A DNA stretch of 64,000 bases, taken from Kitasatospora sp. NBC_01250. Its GTDB lineage: Bacteria; Actinomycetota; Actinomycetes; Streptomycetales; Streptomycetaceae. The stretch spans positions 2,232,001 to 2,296,000 of the forward strand of contig NZ_CP108476.1 in assembly GCF_036226465.1 (NCBI RefSeq), in the 5' to 3' direction. Below are positions 42,970-51,473 of this stretch, piece after piece. The notes under the pieces are model-generated. The model was not told where the DNA came from. It did no database searches and was given only the letters and a program-made list of their open reading frames with translations. Positions within the stretch are counted from its first letter, which is position 1, and each line of letters begins with the position of its first letter. The position numbers were made by a program, and so were the translations under genes.

Positions 42970-43177
42970 GGGTCCTCCTGAAGGCGGGGGCGCAGTTGGC
43001 TACTTGCGGGTAGGGGGATGATTCCAGCGGAGGGTGAACGGTGGAAGACCCGGGGACAGCCAAAAAGGTGTCCATACATGTCCGTCCCGCATTGCGCGCA
43101 CTTGCCACACAAACGGCAGCTGATTAATCATCAGGTTCAAGGCAGCACTGACGACTTCGCCCCGCCGGAGACCGCCC

Positions 43178-43774
43178 ATGTCCCTGAACGGCACCGCCCT
43201 GCACCTCGCCACCGACCTGCCGCCGCTGGTCCGGCGCGCGCTGGCGGCGGCGCGGGCGCACGGTTTCGAGAACTCCTGCCGCCCCGAACAGGGCCTGCTG
43301 ATCAGCGCGTTGGCGCACGGCGCGGCCACCCGGATCGGCGAGAGCGGCACCGGGTGCGGGGTGGGCCTGGCCTGGCTGGCCAGCGGGGCCGGGCCCGGGG
43401 TGCGGCTGGTCAGCGTCGAACGGGACCCGGCCCGCGCCGCCGTGGCCGCCGCGGTCTTCGCCGACCAGCCGCAGGTGGAGGTGGTCACCGGCGACTGGAG
43501 CGAGCTCTACCGGCGCGGGCCGTTCGACCTGCTGGTGCTGGACGGCGGCGGCCAGGGCAAGGGCGCCGAGCCGCCGGCCGACCCGGTGCGGCTGCTGACG
43601 CCCGGCGGCACGGTCACGGTGGACGACTTCACCCCCTGCACCACCTGGCCCCCACAGCACGAGGGCCGCCCGGACACCGCCCGCCTGCACTGGCTCGAGC
43701 ACCCGGCCCTGCGCACCACCGAACTGCGCCTGGCCGCCGACCTGAGCACGCTGGTCGGCACGCTGCGCGGCTGA
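43178..43774 (+). CDS. Class I SAM-dependent O-methyltransferase-like protein
   Basis: A 198-aa methyltransferase-fold protein. RIGESGTGCGVGLAWLASG (about 52-70) is the SAM motif, VSVERDPARAAVAAAVF the acidic second strand, and FDLLVLDGGGQGKG the motif IV region, as in catechol O-methyltransferase-like enzymes. The metal-binding Asp/Asn set is incomplete, so the reaction is unsure. ATG 43178 is divergent from the phospholipase C gene. Confidence 0.8.
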   Translation: MSLNGTALHLATDLPPLVRRALAAARAHGFENSCRPEQGLLISALAHGAATRIGESGTGCGVGLAWLASGAGPGVRLVSVERDPARAAVAAAVFADQPQVEVVTGDWSELYRRGPFDLLVLDGGGQGKGAEPPADPVRLLTPGGTVTVDDFTPCTTWPPQHEGRPDTARLHWLEHPALRTTELRLAADLSTLVGTLRG

Positions 43775-43810
43775 TCAGCGGCCCGGCTCGCCGAGGACTC
43801 CCGTGGCCCG

Positions 43811-43870
43811 GTACCGGACGACTCAGTACCGGACAGCTCGGTACCGAACAGCTCAGTACCAGACGGTGAT
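43811..43870 (+). repeat. Four degenerate 15-bp tandem repeats at the LD-carboxypeptidase 3' end
   Basis: Units begin GTACCGGACGACTCA, GTACCGGACAGCTCG, GTACCGAACAGCTCA and GTACCAGACGGTGAT. The last unit and a half form the 3' end of the minus-strand LD-carboxypeptidase gene; the others lie downstream of it. The period matches the array at 18436-18480. Confidence 0.65.
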
Positions 43871-44959
43871 CCGCCGGGCCGGACCGTCCACCCGGATCCG
43901 GCCGCCGCAGGGGAGGATCTGCTGCGGGTCGGTGTGGCCGAAGTCGACGTCGAAGACGGCCATCGTCTGCGGTGCGTACTCGGCCAGCGCGCGGAGGACC
44001 GCGGCCCGCTGGGCCTTGCGGTACTCGACCTTGGCGGCCGGCTCCAGCATCTGCTCGAAGCTCCAGCTCTTGGCCCGGGCCATCAGCAGCGCGGGGAACT
44101 GGCGCAGCAGCCCGCGCTCGCCGAGGTTGCGCAGGATCCGGTAGACCTCGTCCGCCCGCGGCATCTCCTCGGAGGTCTCCAGGAAGAGCACCTGCCCGGC
44201 GTACTGCTCCACCGGGCCGATCTCCCGGTCGGCCATCGCCATCCAGGCGAGGATCTCCAGGTTGCCGCCCCAGCCCGGGGCGTCGACCACCTGGTCCGCG
44301 TTGTGCCAGGTCCAGCCCTCCCCCGGCTCCATCACCGGCTCGCCCGCGAGCAGGTCGGGCTCGGTCCAGGGCAGCTCGACGTCGCCGACCTCGGCGCTGG
44401 GCCGCAGCTCGTACGCGCCGGAGCCGAGCAGCGCCGCGCGCAGCGACTCGGCGGTGGCCGGGTGCAGCGCGCCGCCGCGTCCCAGCTGCACCATCACCGA
44501 GCAGCCGTGGTAGCTGACGATGCCCAGGTTGCGCAGCAGGAGCAGCAGGTTGGTGTTGTCGCTGTAGCCGAAGAACGGCTTGGGGTTGGCCCGGATCAAC
44601 TCCCGGTCCAGGTGCGGCAGCACGGTGATCTGGTCCTCGCCGCCGATGGTGGCGATCACCGCCTTGATGCCCGGGTCGGCGAAGGCCGCGTGCAGGTCGG
44701 CCGCGCGCTCCTCGGCGGTGGCGCCGAGCTTGCGGGTGCCCGGGTACTCCACGGGTTCGAGGCCGAACTCCTCGCGCAGCCGGCGCAGCCCCAGCTCGTA
44801 GGGGTGCGGGAAGAGACCGGGCAGCGCGGCGGAGGGCGAGAGGACCGCGACGCGGTCGCCAGGCCGGGGCTTGGCCGGGTACGCGGCTACGGACGCGGGT
44901 ACGGGCACGGGCACGGGGGGTGCCGGTACGGACGCGGGTACGGGTTCGGGTGCCGTCAT
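43853..44959 (-). CDS. S66-family LD-carboxypeptidase / MccF-like peptidase
   Basis: A 368-aa serine peptidase. PAKPRPGDRVAVLSPSAALPG opens the domain; KAVIATIGGEDQ and FFGYSDNTNLLLL give the nucleophile Ser133. A Glu and the His of VDFGHTDPQ finish the triad. The family cuts murein LD bonds or, as MccF, inactivates microcin C-like aminoacyl nucleotides. The N-terminus is a Pro/Val repeat written from a GT-rich DNA repeat. It lacks a signal, so it is cytoplasmic. ATG 44959 has no strong ribosome site. Confidence 0.88.
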   Translation of the reverse strand: MTAPEPVPASVPAPPVPVPVPASVAAYPAKPRPGDRVAVLSPSAALPGLFPHPYELGLRRLREEFGLEPVEYPGTRKLGATAEERAADLHAAFADPGIKAVIATIGGEDQITVLPHLDRELIRANPKPFFGYSDNTNLLLLLRNLGIVSYHGCSVMVQLGRGGALHPATAESLRAALLGSGAYELRPSAEVGDVELPWTEPDLLAGEPVMEPGEGWTWHNADQVVDAPGWGGNLEILAWMAMADREIGPVEQYAGQVLFLETSEEMPRADEVYRILRNLGERGLLRQFPALLMARAKSWSFEQMLEPAAKVEYRKAQRAAVLRALAEYAPQTMAVFDVDFGHTDPQQILPCGGRIRVDGPARRITVWY

Positions 44960-45272
44960 GGCGTCGATCCTATGAACGCCGGGTCCACGGCGACCAGGGA
45001 ATTACCCCTCGCCCCGCGCAGCTCAGTCCAGCTCCGCTGTGCGGTGTCGACCGTTCGCGGGGGCGACCGCCCTCGGTGCCGACGCAGGAGTCGACCACGG
45101 CGCGGCCGCCACCGTCCAGCGCGTTTCCGGGCGCCCGCGACGCGCAAACCGTGACGCCCCGACAGCGACGCCCCGGCGACGACGCGCGGACGACAGCGGG
45201 CCGGACCCCCGAAGGGATCCGGCCCACCAGCTGTGCGTACGACGCAGCGTCAGCGCTCCTGCCGCGGAGCCG
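44960..45272. terminator. Intergenic region with MFS terminator hairpin
   Basis: 313 bp with no gene. GGGCCGGA (45198-45205) pairs with TCCGGCCC (45218-45225) around CCC-GAA-GGG; this is the likely terminator of the MFS gene transcribed from the right. Nothing else was recognised. Confidence 0.5.
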
Positions 45273-46781
45273 TCAGTGCGCCATCACCGGGACATCGACG
45301 ACCTCGCCCTCGGCGCCCGCAGCCACCAGGTTCGCCTTGCCGCCGCCGTTGAGCAGCGCCGTGGCGATCGCGGCGGCCGCCAGCAGGATGCCGAAGGAGA
45401 ACCAGATCGCGGTGGAGAAGCCGTGCACCGCGGTCTGCGCCTGCACCAGCATCTGCAGCTCGACGGGCGACTTCGGGTTGATCGGGTGCGACGTGGCGAA
45501 GGCCTTGGAGGCGCTGGTGGCCACCGTGCTCAGTGCCGCGGTGCCGATCGCGCCGCCGACCTGCTGCGAGGTGTTGACCATCGCGGAGGCGACACCGGCG
45601 TCCTGCGGCCGGACCCGGAAGGTGGCCAGGCTCATCGCCGGCATGAACGCGGTACCCATGCCCAGGCCCATCAGGATCAGACCGGGCAGGATCAGCCAGT
45701 ACGAGGAGTCGACCTTGATCTGGGTCAGGATCAGCATGCCCGCCGAGGCGACCAGGAAGCCGGGGCCCATCAGCGCCCGGGCCGGCAGCCGGTTCATCAG
45801 CCGGGCGCCGATCTGGGTGGAGCCGGTGATCATGCCGGCCACCATCGGCAGGAAGGCGACGCCGGTCATGACCGGGGAGTAACCCAGCACGGTCTGCATG
45901 TAGTAGGTCAGGAAGAGGAAGAGCCCGAACATCCCGATCACGGCCAGGCCGAGCGAGAGGTAGGCACCGCCGCGGTTGCGGTCGAGCACCACGCGCAGCG
46001 GCAGCAGCGGCGCGCTGACCCTGCTCTCGACGAAGACGAACGCGCTGAGCAGCACGACGGCGGCGGCGAACAGGGCCAGCGTCACGTGCGAGGTCCAGCC
46101 GTCCTCCGAGGCCTTGGTGAAGCCGTAGACCAGCGAGACGAGACCGGTGGAGACCAGCAGCACGCCGGGGATGTCGAGGCGGTTGCGGTTACGGGTACCG
46201 GCCGGCTCCCGGATCACCAGGACGGCGCCGGTCACCGCGATGATCGCGAACGGCACGTTGATGAAGAAGGTCCAGCGCCAGTTCAGGTACTCGGTGAGCA
46301 CGCCGCCCAGGATCAGGCCGATCGCGCCGCCACCACCGGCCACCGCGCCGAAGATGCCGAAGGCCTTGGCCCGCTCCTTCGCCTCGGTGAACGTCACGGT
46401 CAGCAGCGAGAGGGCGGCGGGGGCGAGCAGCGCGCCGAAGAGGCCCTGCAGGGCACGGGCACCCATCAGCATCCCGGTGCTCTGCGCGGCGCCACCGAGC
46501 GCCGAGGCCAGGGCGAAGCCGATCAGACCGGTCATGAAGGTGCGACGGCGGCCCCACAGGTCGGCGATCCGGCCGCCGAAGAGCAGCAGGCCGCCGAAGG
46601 CCAGCGCGTAGGCGGTGATCACCCACTGGCGGTTGGTGTCGGAGAAGCCGAGGCTTCGCTGGGCCGAGGGCAGGGCGATGTTCACGATGGTGGCGTCCAG
46701 CACCACCATGAGCTGGGCCAGGGCTATGAAGCCCAGTGCCTTCCAGCGCCTGGGGTCGGCCTGCGGGACGGTTTGAGACAT
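45273..46781 (-). CDS. MFS drug exporter, DHA2 (EmrB/QacA) family
   Basis: A 502-aa transporter with 14 membrane segments. Family motifs are LDATIVNIALPSAQRSL (motif D1), GGRIADLWGRRRTFMTG (motif A) and the antiporter motif C-like GAVAGGGGAIGLILGGVL. Proton-driven export of lipophilic compounds or antibiotics is expected. The start is ATG 46781 behind AGGTGAG; GTG 46793 is less likely. A TetR gene lies 150 bp upstream on the same strand, with direct repeats between them. Confidence 0.92.
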   Translation of the reverse strand: MSQTVPQADPRRWKALGFIALAQLMVVLDATIVNIALPSAQRSLGFSDTNRQWVITAYALAFGGLLLFGGRIADLWGRRRTFMTGLIGFALASALGGAAQSTGMLMGARALQGLFGALLAPAALSLLTVTFTEAKERAKAFGIFGAVAGGGGAIGLILGGVLTEYLNWRWTFFINVPFAIIAVTGAVLVIREPAGTRNRNRLDIPGVLLVSTGLVSLVYGFTKASEDGWTSHVTLALFAAAVVLLSAFVFVESRVSAPLLPLRVVLDRNRGGAYLSLGLAVIGMFGLFLFLTYYMQTVLGYSPVMTGVAFLPMVAGMITGSTQIGARLMNRLPARALMGPGFLVASAGMLILTQIKVDSSYWLILPGLILMGLGMGTAFMPAMSLATFRVRPQDAGVASAMVNTSQQVGGAIGTAALSTVATSASKAFATSHPINPKSPVELQMLVQAQTAVHGFSTAIWFSFGILLAAAAIATALLNGGGKANLVAAGAEGEVVDVPVMAH

Positions 46782-46871
46782 GGTTGTACTCACCTAACGG
46801 CAGGAGTTGCTGAGGGTGGGGCGCGGGGTGCCGCGCCCACGGGAAGCTTGAGTGTTCAACGGTCGAGCAGG

Positions 46872-46907
46872 TCAGTGGTTGATCAGGCGACTCAGTGGTT
46901 GATCAGG
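46872..46907. promoter_or_regulatory. 16-bp direct repeats between tetR and the MFS gene
   Basis: TCAGTGGTTGATCAGG occurs at 46872-46887 and again at 46892-46907, a 20-bp phase (two helical turns). It is a candidate TetR binding region for the exporter promoter. Confidence 0.5.
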
Positions 46908-46931
46908 AGACCGGGGACGACCCGGAGGCGG

Positions 46932-47609
46932 TCACGCGCGCCGCAGGTCCTCCATGGTGGCGGCGCGCCCGGGCAGGACGGTGGGCGCCGGGGCGCGCAT
47001 CCCGTCCAGGAAGAGCTGGAGGTGCCGGTGGACGAACATCTCGTCCTCCAGGCACTCCTTGCCGGGCAGTGGACGGGTCAGCCGGGCCAGCGCGACGAAC
47101 AGGTCGCCGGGGCCGACGTCGGGCCGCAGCCGGCCGGCCCGCCGGGCCCGGTCGAGCAGTTGCTCGACCACGCGCTCCAGCTCGGTCCGGGTGGCGAGCA
47201 GGTCCTCGTCCTCGTGGAGTTTCAGGTGGTCGGACAGGAGCGAGCAGAGCGCGCCGATCCGCTCGCCGGCAGCGGCGTGCACATAGCGGCTGATCGCCTC
47301 GAAGGGGTCGCCCTGGTCGGCCAGCGCCTCCTTGGCCTGCTCCAGCACGCCCCCCAGCACCGAGAGCACGACCTGGTGGATCAGGGTCACCCGGTCGGGG
47401 AAGTTACGGTAGAGGGTCGCGTTGCCGACCCCGGCGCGCTTGGCGATCTCGTCCAGCGGGACGAGGGCGCCCTCGTCGGCGAAGAGCTCGCGGGCCGCGG
47501 CCAGGATCCGCTCGCGGTTGCGGGTGGCGTCCGCCCGGAGTCGGGGCGTGGCGGCACGGGCACAGGGCGATGCTTCGGGGATGCACGTCCCCGCCTGCAG
47601 GGTGTCCAT
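46932..47609 (-). CDS. TetR/AcrR-family regulator of the MFS exporter
   Basis: A 225-aa repressor. RILAAARELFADEGALVPLDEIAKRAGVGNATLYRNFPDRVTLIHQV is the HTH region (about 42-90). The C-terminal domain is helical. The start is ATG 47609 behind AAGGAG; the upstream ATG 47648 lacks a ribosome site. It precedes the MFS gene in the same direction, so it likely controls the exporter and senses one of its substrates. Confidence 0.88.
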   Translation of the reverse strand: MDTLQAGTCIPEASPCARAATPRLRADATRNRERILAAARELFADEGALVPLDEIAKRAGVGNATLYRNFPDRVTLIHQVVLSVLGGVLEQAKEALADQGDPFEAISRYVHAAAGERIGALCSLLSDHLKLHEDEDLLATRTELERVVEQLLDRARRAGRLRPDVGPGDLFVALARLTRPLPGKECLEDEMFVHRHLQLFLDGMRAPAPTVLPGRAATMEDLRRA

Positions 47610-47713
47610 GGCTGCGCTCCTTTCCGGGGATTCCGTCCCCACTTCCATCGACTGTACGGCAAACGGGGAGAAGGTCCCCGGATATTTCCGCCCAGGCGCC
47701 TGTTGCGTGAGAT

Positions 47714-47727
47714 GTGAGGCAGCTCAC
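47714..47727. promoter_or_regulatory. Inverted repeat in the egtA upstream region
   Basis: GTGAG-GCAG-CTCAC, about 105 bp before egtA. It could be an operator of egtABCD or of the divergent tetR. No clear -10/-35 pair was found nearby. Confidence 0.3.
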
Positions 47728-47833
47728 CTCACCCGGTTGCCCGACCTGACCAGCGGGAATCCATGGGTTACGGCCCGAGCACCGGGCGACGCCGTATGGG
47801 CCGCAGCAGACTGGGCAGGAACCTCAGGTTGTC

Positions 47834-49279
47834 GTGAGCCGGATGACGAGGACGGTGATCAACGTGAACCTCGCACGACCGTCGAGCCTGTCGCTCGACA
47901 CCGAACCGCAGGCGCCACCGACGGTGACCCCGCTGACCGAATCGTCCGCCGAGGCGTACGTGGCCAGCACCTGTTTCAAGATCGGCCCCCCTGGGCGGGT
48001 CGGCGTCGAGCTGGAGTGGTTCGTCCATGACTCCTGTCGACCCCACACCGCCCCCGACCCCGCGCGGGTGCGCGCCGCTCTCGACGCGCTGCACCTGCCC
48101 CCCGACCACCCCTTCCTCCCCAACGGCTCGCGAGTGACCCAGGAGCCGGGCGGCCAGGTCGAGCTCAGCTCCCCGGCCGCCGCCGATCTCCCCGGCTGCG
48201 TGGAGACCACCCACCAGGACCTGGCCGCCCTGCGCGCCGCCTTCGCCGCCCAGGGCCTGGACCTCGCCGGCTACGGCACCGAACCCCATCCCAAGGAACG
48301 CCGGGTGACCCTGCGCCAGCCGCGCTACCTGGCGATGGAGGAGTTCTTCGGCCGCACCGGCCCCTGGGGCAAGATCATGATGTGCGCCACCGCCTCCACC
48401 CAGGTCTGCCTGGACGCAGGCACCGACACCGCCGGCCCCGACGGCTTCCGCACCCGCTGGCGCCTGGCCCACCTGCTCGGTCCGGTGCTGGTCGCCGCCT
48501 TCGCCAACTCCCCGCTGCTGGACGGACGGCCGACCGGCTACCGGTCCACCCGGCAGGCCGTCTGGGCCCGGATGGACCCCAGTCGCACCCTGGCCCCGGG
48601 CGGCGTGCACGGCTGCGGCCCGGACGGCGATCCGTGCGCGGCCTGGGCCCGCTACGTGCTGGACGCCGCGGTGCTCTGCGTGCGCCGGCCCGAAGGACGG
48701 CCGTGGAACGCGCCGGTCGGGCTCACCTTCCGCGCCTGGCTGCGGCGGCCCGAGGCCGAGCGCCCGAGCCTGGCCGATCTCGACTACCACCTGAGCACGC
48801 TCTTCCCGCCGGTGCGCCCGCGCGGCTACCTGGAACTGCGGATGATCGACGCGCAGCCCGGCGACGGCTGGGTGGTCCCCGCCGCGCTGACCTCCGCCCT
48901 CTTCGCCGGCCCCCGCTCCGTCGATGCCGCGCTCGCCGCGCTGGAGCCGCTGGCCGCCGGCGCGTCCGGCACCGCCGAGCCGGGCCCGCGCGGGCCGGCC
49001 TGGAGCCGGGCGGCCACCCGCGGCATGGACGATCCGGTGCTGCGCCAGGCCGCGCTCGACTGCTTCGCGGCCGCCGACACGGTGCTCGCCGACCGGCCCG
49101 GCGAGGGCCGACTGCGGTCCGCACTGGGCGAGTTCGCCGAGCGCTACACCGCCAGGGGCCGCTGCCCGGCGGACGACCTGCTGGACGGCGCCGCGCCGCC
49201 GCGCACCGGCGCGGGCCGGTCCGCGGACTCCCCGCCGTCCGGGAACTCCCCGAAGTCCGAGGAGGACGCACCATGCTGA
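47834..49279 (+). CDS. egtA: Ergothioneine biosynthesis glutamate-cysteine ligase EgtA
   Basis: A 481-aa ATP-dependent ligase that joins glutamate and cysteine to gamma-glutamylcysteine. Key stretches are VGVELEWFVHD (glutamate and metal site), QEPGGQVELSSP, GKIMMCATASTQVCLDAG and RPRGYLELRMIDAQPGDGW. The C-terminal tail after DDLLDGAAP is low complexity. The start is GTG 47834 (ATG 47843 possible). It overlaps egtB by 7 bp and starts the egtABCD operon. Confidence 0.94.
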   Translation: MSRMTRTVINVNLARPSSLSLDTEPQAPPTVTPLTESSAEAYVASTCFKIGPPGRVGVELEWFVHDSCRPHTAPDPARVRAALDALHLPPDHPFLPNGSRVTQEPGGQVELSSPAAADLPGCVETTHQDLAALRAAFAAQGLDLAGYGTEPHPKERRVTLRQPRYLAMEEFFGRTGPWGKIMMCATASTQVCLDAGTDTAGPDGFRTRWRLAHLLGPVLVAAFANSPLLDGRPTGYRSTRQAVWARMDPSRTLAPGGVHGCGPDGDPCAAWARYVLDAAVLCVRRPEGRPWNAPVGLTFRAWLRRPEAERPSLADLDYHLSTLFPPVRPRGYLELRMIDAQPGDGWVVPAALTSALFAGPRSVDAALAALEPLAAGASGTAEPGPRGPAWSRAATRGMDDPVLRQAALDCFAAADTVLADRPGEGRLRSALGEFAERYTARGRCPADDLLDGAAPPRTGAGRSADSPPSGNSPKSEEDAPC

Positions 49280-50658
49280 ACGCCGAACCGGGCCCCGCGC
49301 AGAGCCGCACGCCGGGCCGTGCCGAGCCGGGCGCGGAGCTGACCGACGAGCGGCTGCGCGAGGCCGTCGCCACCGAGCTGCTGGCCGCCCGAAACCGCAC
49401 CAGCGGCCTGACCGAGTGCCTGGACGACGCCGAACTGACCGCCCAGCACTCGCGGTTGATGTCACCCCTGGTCTGGGACCTGGCCCACATCGGCAACCAG
49501 GAGGAGCTCTGGCTGCTGCGCAACGTGGGCGGCCGCGAGCCGATGCACCCCGAGATCGACCCGCTCTACGACGCCTTCGAGCACCCGCGCTCCGAACGCC
49601 CCACGCTGCCGCTGCTGCCGCCCGCCGAGGCCCGTGGCTACGCCCACGAGGTGCGCGGCCGGGTGCTCGACCTGCTGGCCGGCGTCGAACTCGCCGGACC
49701 GCCGCTGCTCCAGGCCGGCTTCGCCTTCGGGCTGATCGCCCAGCACGAACAGCAGCACGACGAGACGATGCTGATCACCCATCAGCTGCGCAGCGGCGCC
49801 GCCGTGCTCTCCGCCCCGACGCCCGAGCCGGCCCCGGTCGACCTGCTGCCAGCCGAAGTGACCATCCCCGCAGGCCCGTTCACCATGGGCACGGACACCG
49901 AGCCGTGGGCGCTGGACAACGAGCGCCCCGCGCATCAGGTGGACCTGCCGGGGTTCGCGATCGACACCACCCCGGTCAGCAACGCCGACTACCAGCGCTT
50001 CATCGAGGACGGCGGCTACCAGGAGCCGCGCTGGTGGACCGCGCAGGGCTGGGCGCACCGGATGACCGCGAAGCTGACCGCGCCGCTGTTCTGGAGCCGG
50101 ACGGACGGCCAGTGGCTGCGCCGCCGCTTCGGCCACCTCGAACCGGTGCCGGCCGCCGAGCCGGTGCTGCACGTGACCTGGTACGAGGCGGACGCCTACG
50201 CGCGCTGGGCCGGGCGGCGGCTGCCCAGCGAGGCGGAGTGGGAGAAGGCCGCCCGGCACGACCCGGCCACCGGCCGCTCACGCCGCTTCCCCTGGGGCGA
50301 CACCCCTCCCGGGCCGCAGCACGCCAACCTCGGCCAGCGCCATCTGCAGCCGGCCCCGGTCGGCAGCTATCCGGACGGCGCATCGCCCTACGGGGTACGG
50401 CAGTTGATCGGTGACGTGTGGGAGTGGACAGCCAGCGACTTCGCCCCCTACCCGGGCTTCCGGGCCTGGCCCTACCGGGAGTACTCGGAGGTCTTCTTCG
50501 CCGCCCCCGGCGAGCAGGCCGAGTACAAGGTGCTGCGCGGCGGCAGCTTCGCGGTCGCCCCGGTGGCCTGCCGGGGCACCTTCCGCAACTGGGACTACCC
50601 GATCCGCCGCCAGATCTTCGCCGGCTTCCGGACCGCCCGGGATCTGGATGCCGCCTGA
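49273..50658 (+). CDS. egtB: Ergothioneine sulfoxide synthase EgtB
   Basis: A 461-aa non-haem iron enzyme that couples hercynine with gamma-glutamylcysteine using O2. The N-terminal DinB-like domain supplies iron ligands His72 (DLAHIGNQEE) and His158, His162 and Glu164 in HEQQHDE. The C-terminal FGE-sulfatase domain (from VTIPAGPFTMGTD) includes RLPSEAEWEKAAR and GDVWEWTASDF. ATG 49273 overlaps egtA. Length and motifs fit the actinobacterial enzyme. Confidence 0.95.
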   Translation: MLNAEPGPAQSRTPGRAEPGAELTDERLREAVATELLAARNRTSGLTECLDDAELTAQHSRLMSPLVWDLAHIGNQEELWLLRNVGGREPMHPEIDPLYDAFEHPRSERPTLPLLPPAEARGYAHEVRGRVLDLLAGVELAGPPLLQAGFAFGLIAQHEQQHDETMLITHQLRSGAAVLSAPTPEPAPVDLLPAEVTIPAGPFTMGTDTEPWALDNERPAHQVDLPGFAIDTTPVSNADYQRFIEDGGYQEPRWWTAQGWAHRMTAKLTAPLFWSRTDGQWLRRRFGHLEPVPAAEPVLHVTWYEADAYARWAGRRLPSEAEWEKAARHDPATGRSRRFPWGDTPPGPQHANLGQRHLQPAPVGSYPDGASPYGVRQLIGDVWEWTASDFAPYPGFRAWPYREYSEVFFAAPGEQAEYKVLRGGSFAVAPVACRGTFRNWDYPIRRQIFAGFRTARDLDAA

Positions 50659-51410
50659 TGTGCCGTCACCTCGCCTATCTGGGAACCCCGGTGGCGGCCA
50701 CCGAGGTGCTGGTCGAGCCGCCCTACGGGCTCTACCGGCAGTCCTGGGCGCCGCGCCTGCAGCGGTACGGCACGGTGAACGCGGACGGCTTCGGGCTGGG
50801 CTGGTTCGTCGAGGGCGACCCGCAGCCGGTCCGCTACCGCCGGGCGGTGCCGATCTGGGCGGACGAGAACCTCACCGACCTGGCCCGCGCGATCCGCACC
50901 ACGGCACTGCTGGCCGCCGTCCGCTCGGCCACCGCCGGCACCAGCCCGGACGAGAGCGCCGCCGCGCCCTACCGGGGTGACGGCTGGCTGTTCAGCCACA
51001 ACGGCGCGCTCGGCGGCTGGCCGGGCACGGCCACCGCCCTGGCCGGGCTGCTGACGCCGGGCGAGTTGCTGGAGCTGGCGGCCCGCTGCGACTCCGCGCT
51101 GGTCTGGGCACTGCTGCGGCGCCGGCTGGCGGGCGGCCAGGAGGTGGGCGCCGCCCTGGCCGACACCGTCGCCGAGGTCGCCGCGCACACCGAGGCCCGG
51201 CTCAACCTGCTGGTCACCGACGGCCGGGTGATAGCCGCGACCACCTGGGGCGACACCCTCTTCCACCGCCTGGAGCTGGGGCGCAGCGTGCTGGTCGCCT
51301 CGGAACCGGGCGACGACGGGCCCGGCTGGGTGCCGGTCCCCGACCGGTCCGTGCTGCTGGCCACCCCCGATGCCGTCACCATCCGTCCGCTGGACCCCGC
51401 CACCCCCTGA
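50658..51410 (+). CDS. egtC: Ergothioneine biosynthesis glutamine amidohydrolase EgtC
   Basis: A 250-aa Ntn-type amidohydrolase that removes the gamma-glutamyl group from the EgtB product. The N-terminus MCRHLAYLG exposes nucleophile Cys2 after Met removal. Other landmarks are NADGFGLGWFVEG and FSHNGALGGW. ATG 50658 shares one base with the egtB stop. Confidence 0.95.
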   Translation: MCRHLAYLGTPVAATEVLVEPPYGLYRQSWAPRLQRYGTVNADGFGLGWFVEGDPQPVRYRRAVPIWADENLTDLARAIRTTALLAAVRSATAGTSPDESAAAPYRGDGWLFSHNGALGGWPGTATALAGLLTPGELLELAARCDSALVWALLRRRLAGGQEVGAALADTVAEVAAHTEARLNLLVTDGRVIAATTWGDTLFHRLELGRSVLVASEPGDDGPGWVPVPDRSVLLATPDAVTIRPLDPATP

Positions 51411-51473
51411 GACCCCCACCTGAGCCCCCACCCGCACTTCCTGCTGGGCCGCACCACGAGAGGACCACATCCG

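Noticed and set aside
43020..43060. PHO box before the phospholipase C gene
   Set aside because: Only one good GTTCACC unit is present on the minus strand; the neighbouring 11-bp unit does not match, so PhoP control is not supported.
45039..47717. Long plus-strand open frame opposite the MFS and tetR genes
   Set aside because: Low-complexity antisense translation; both minus-strand genes have clear family motifs.
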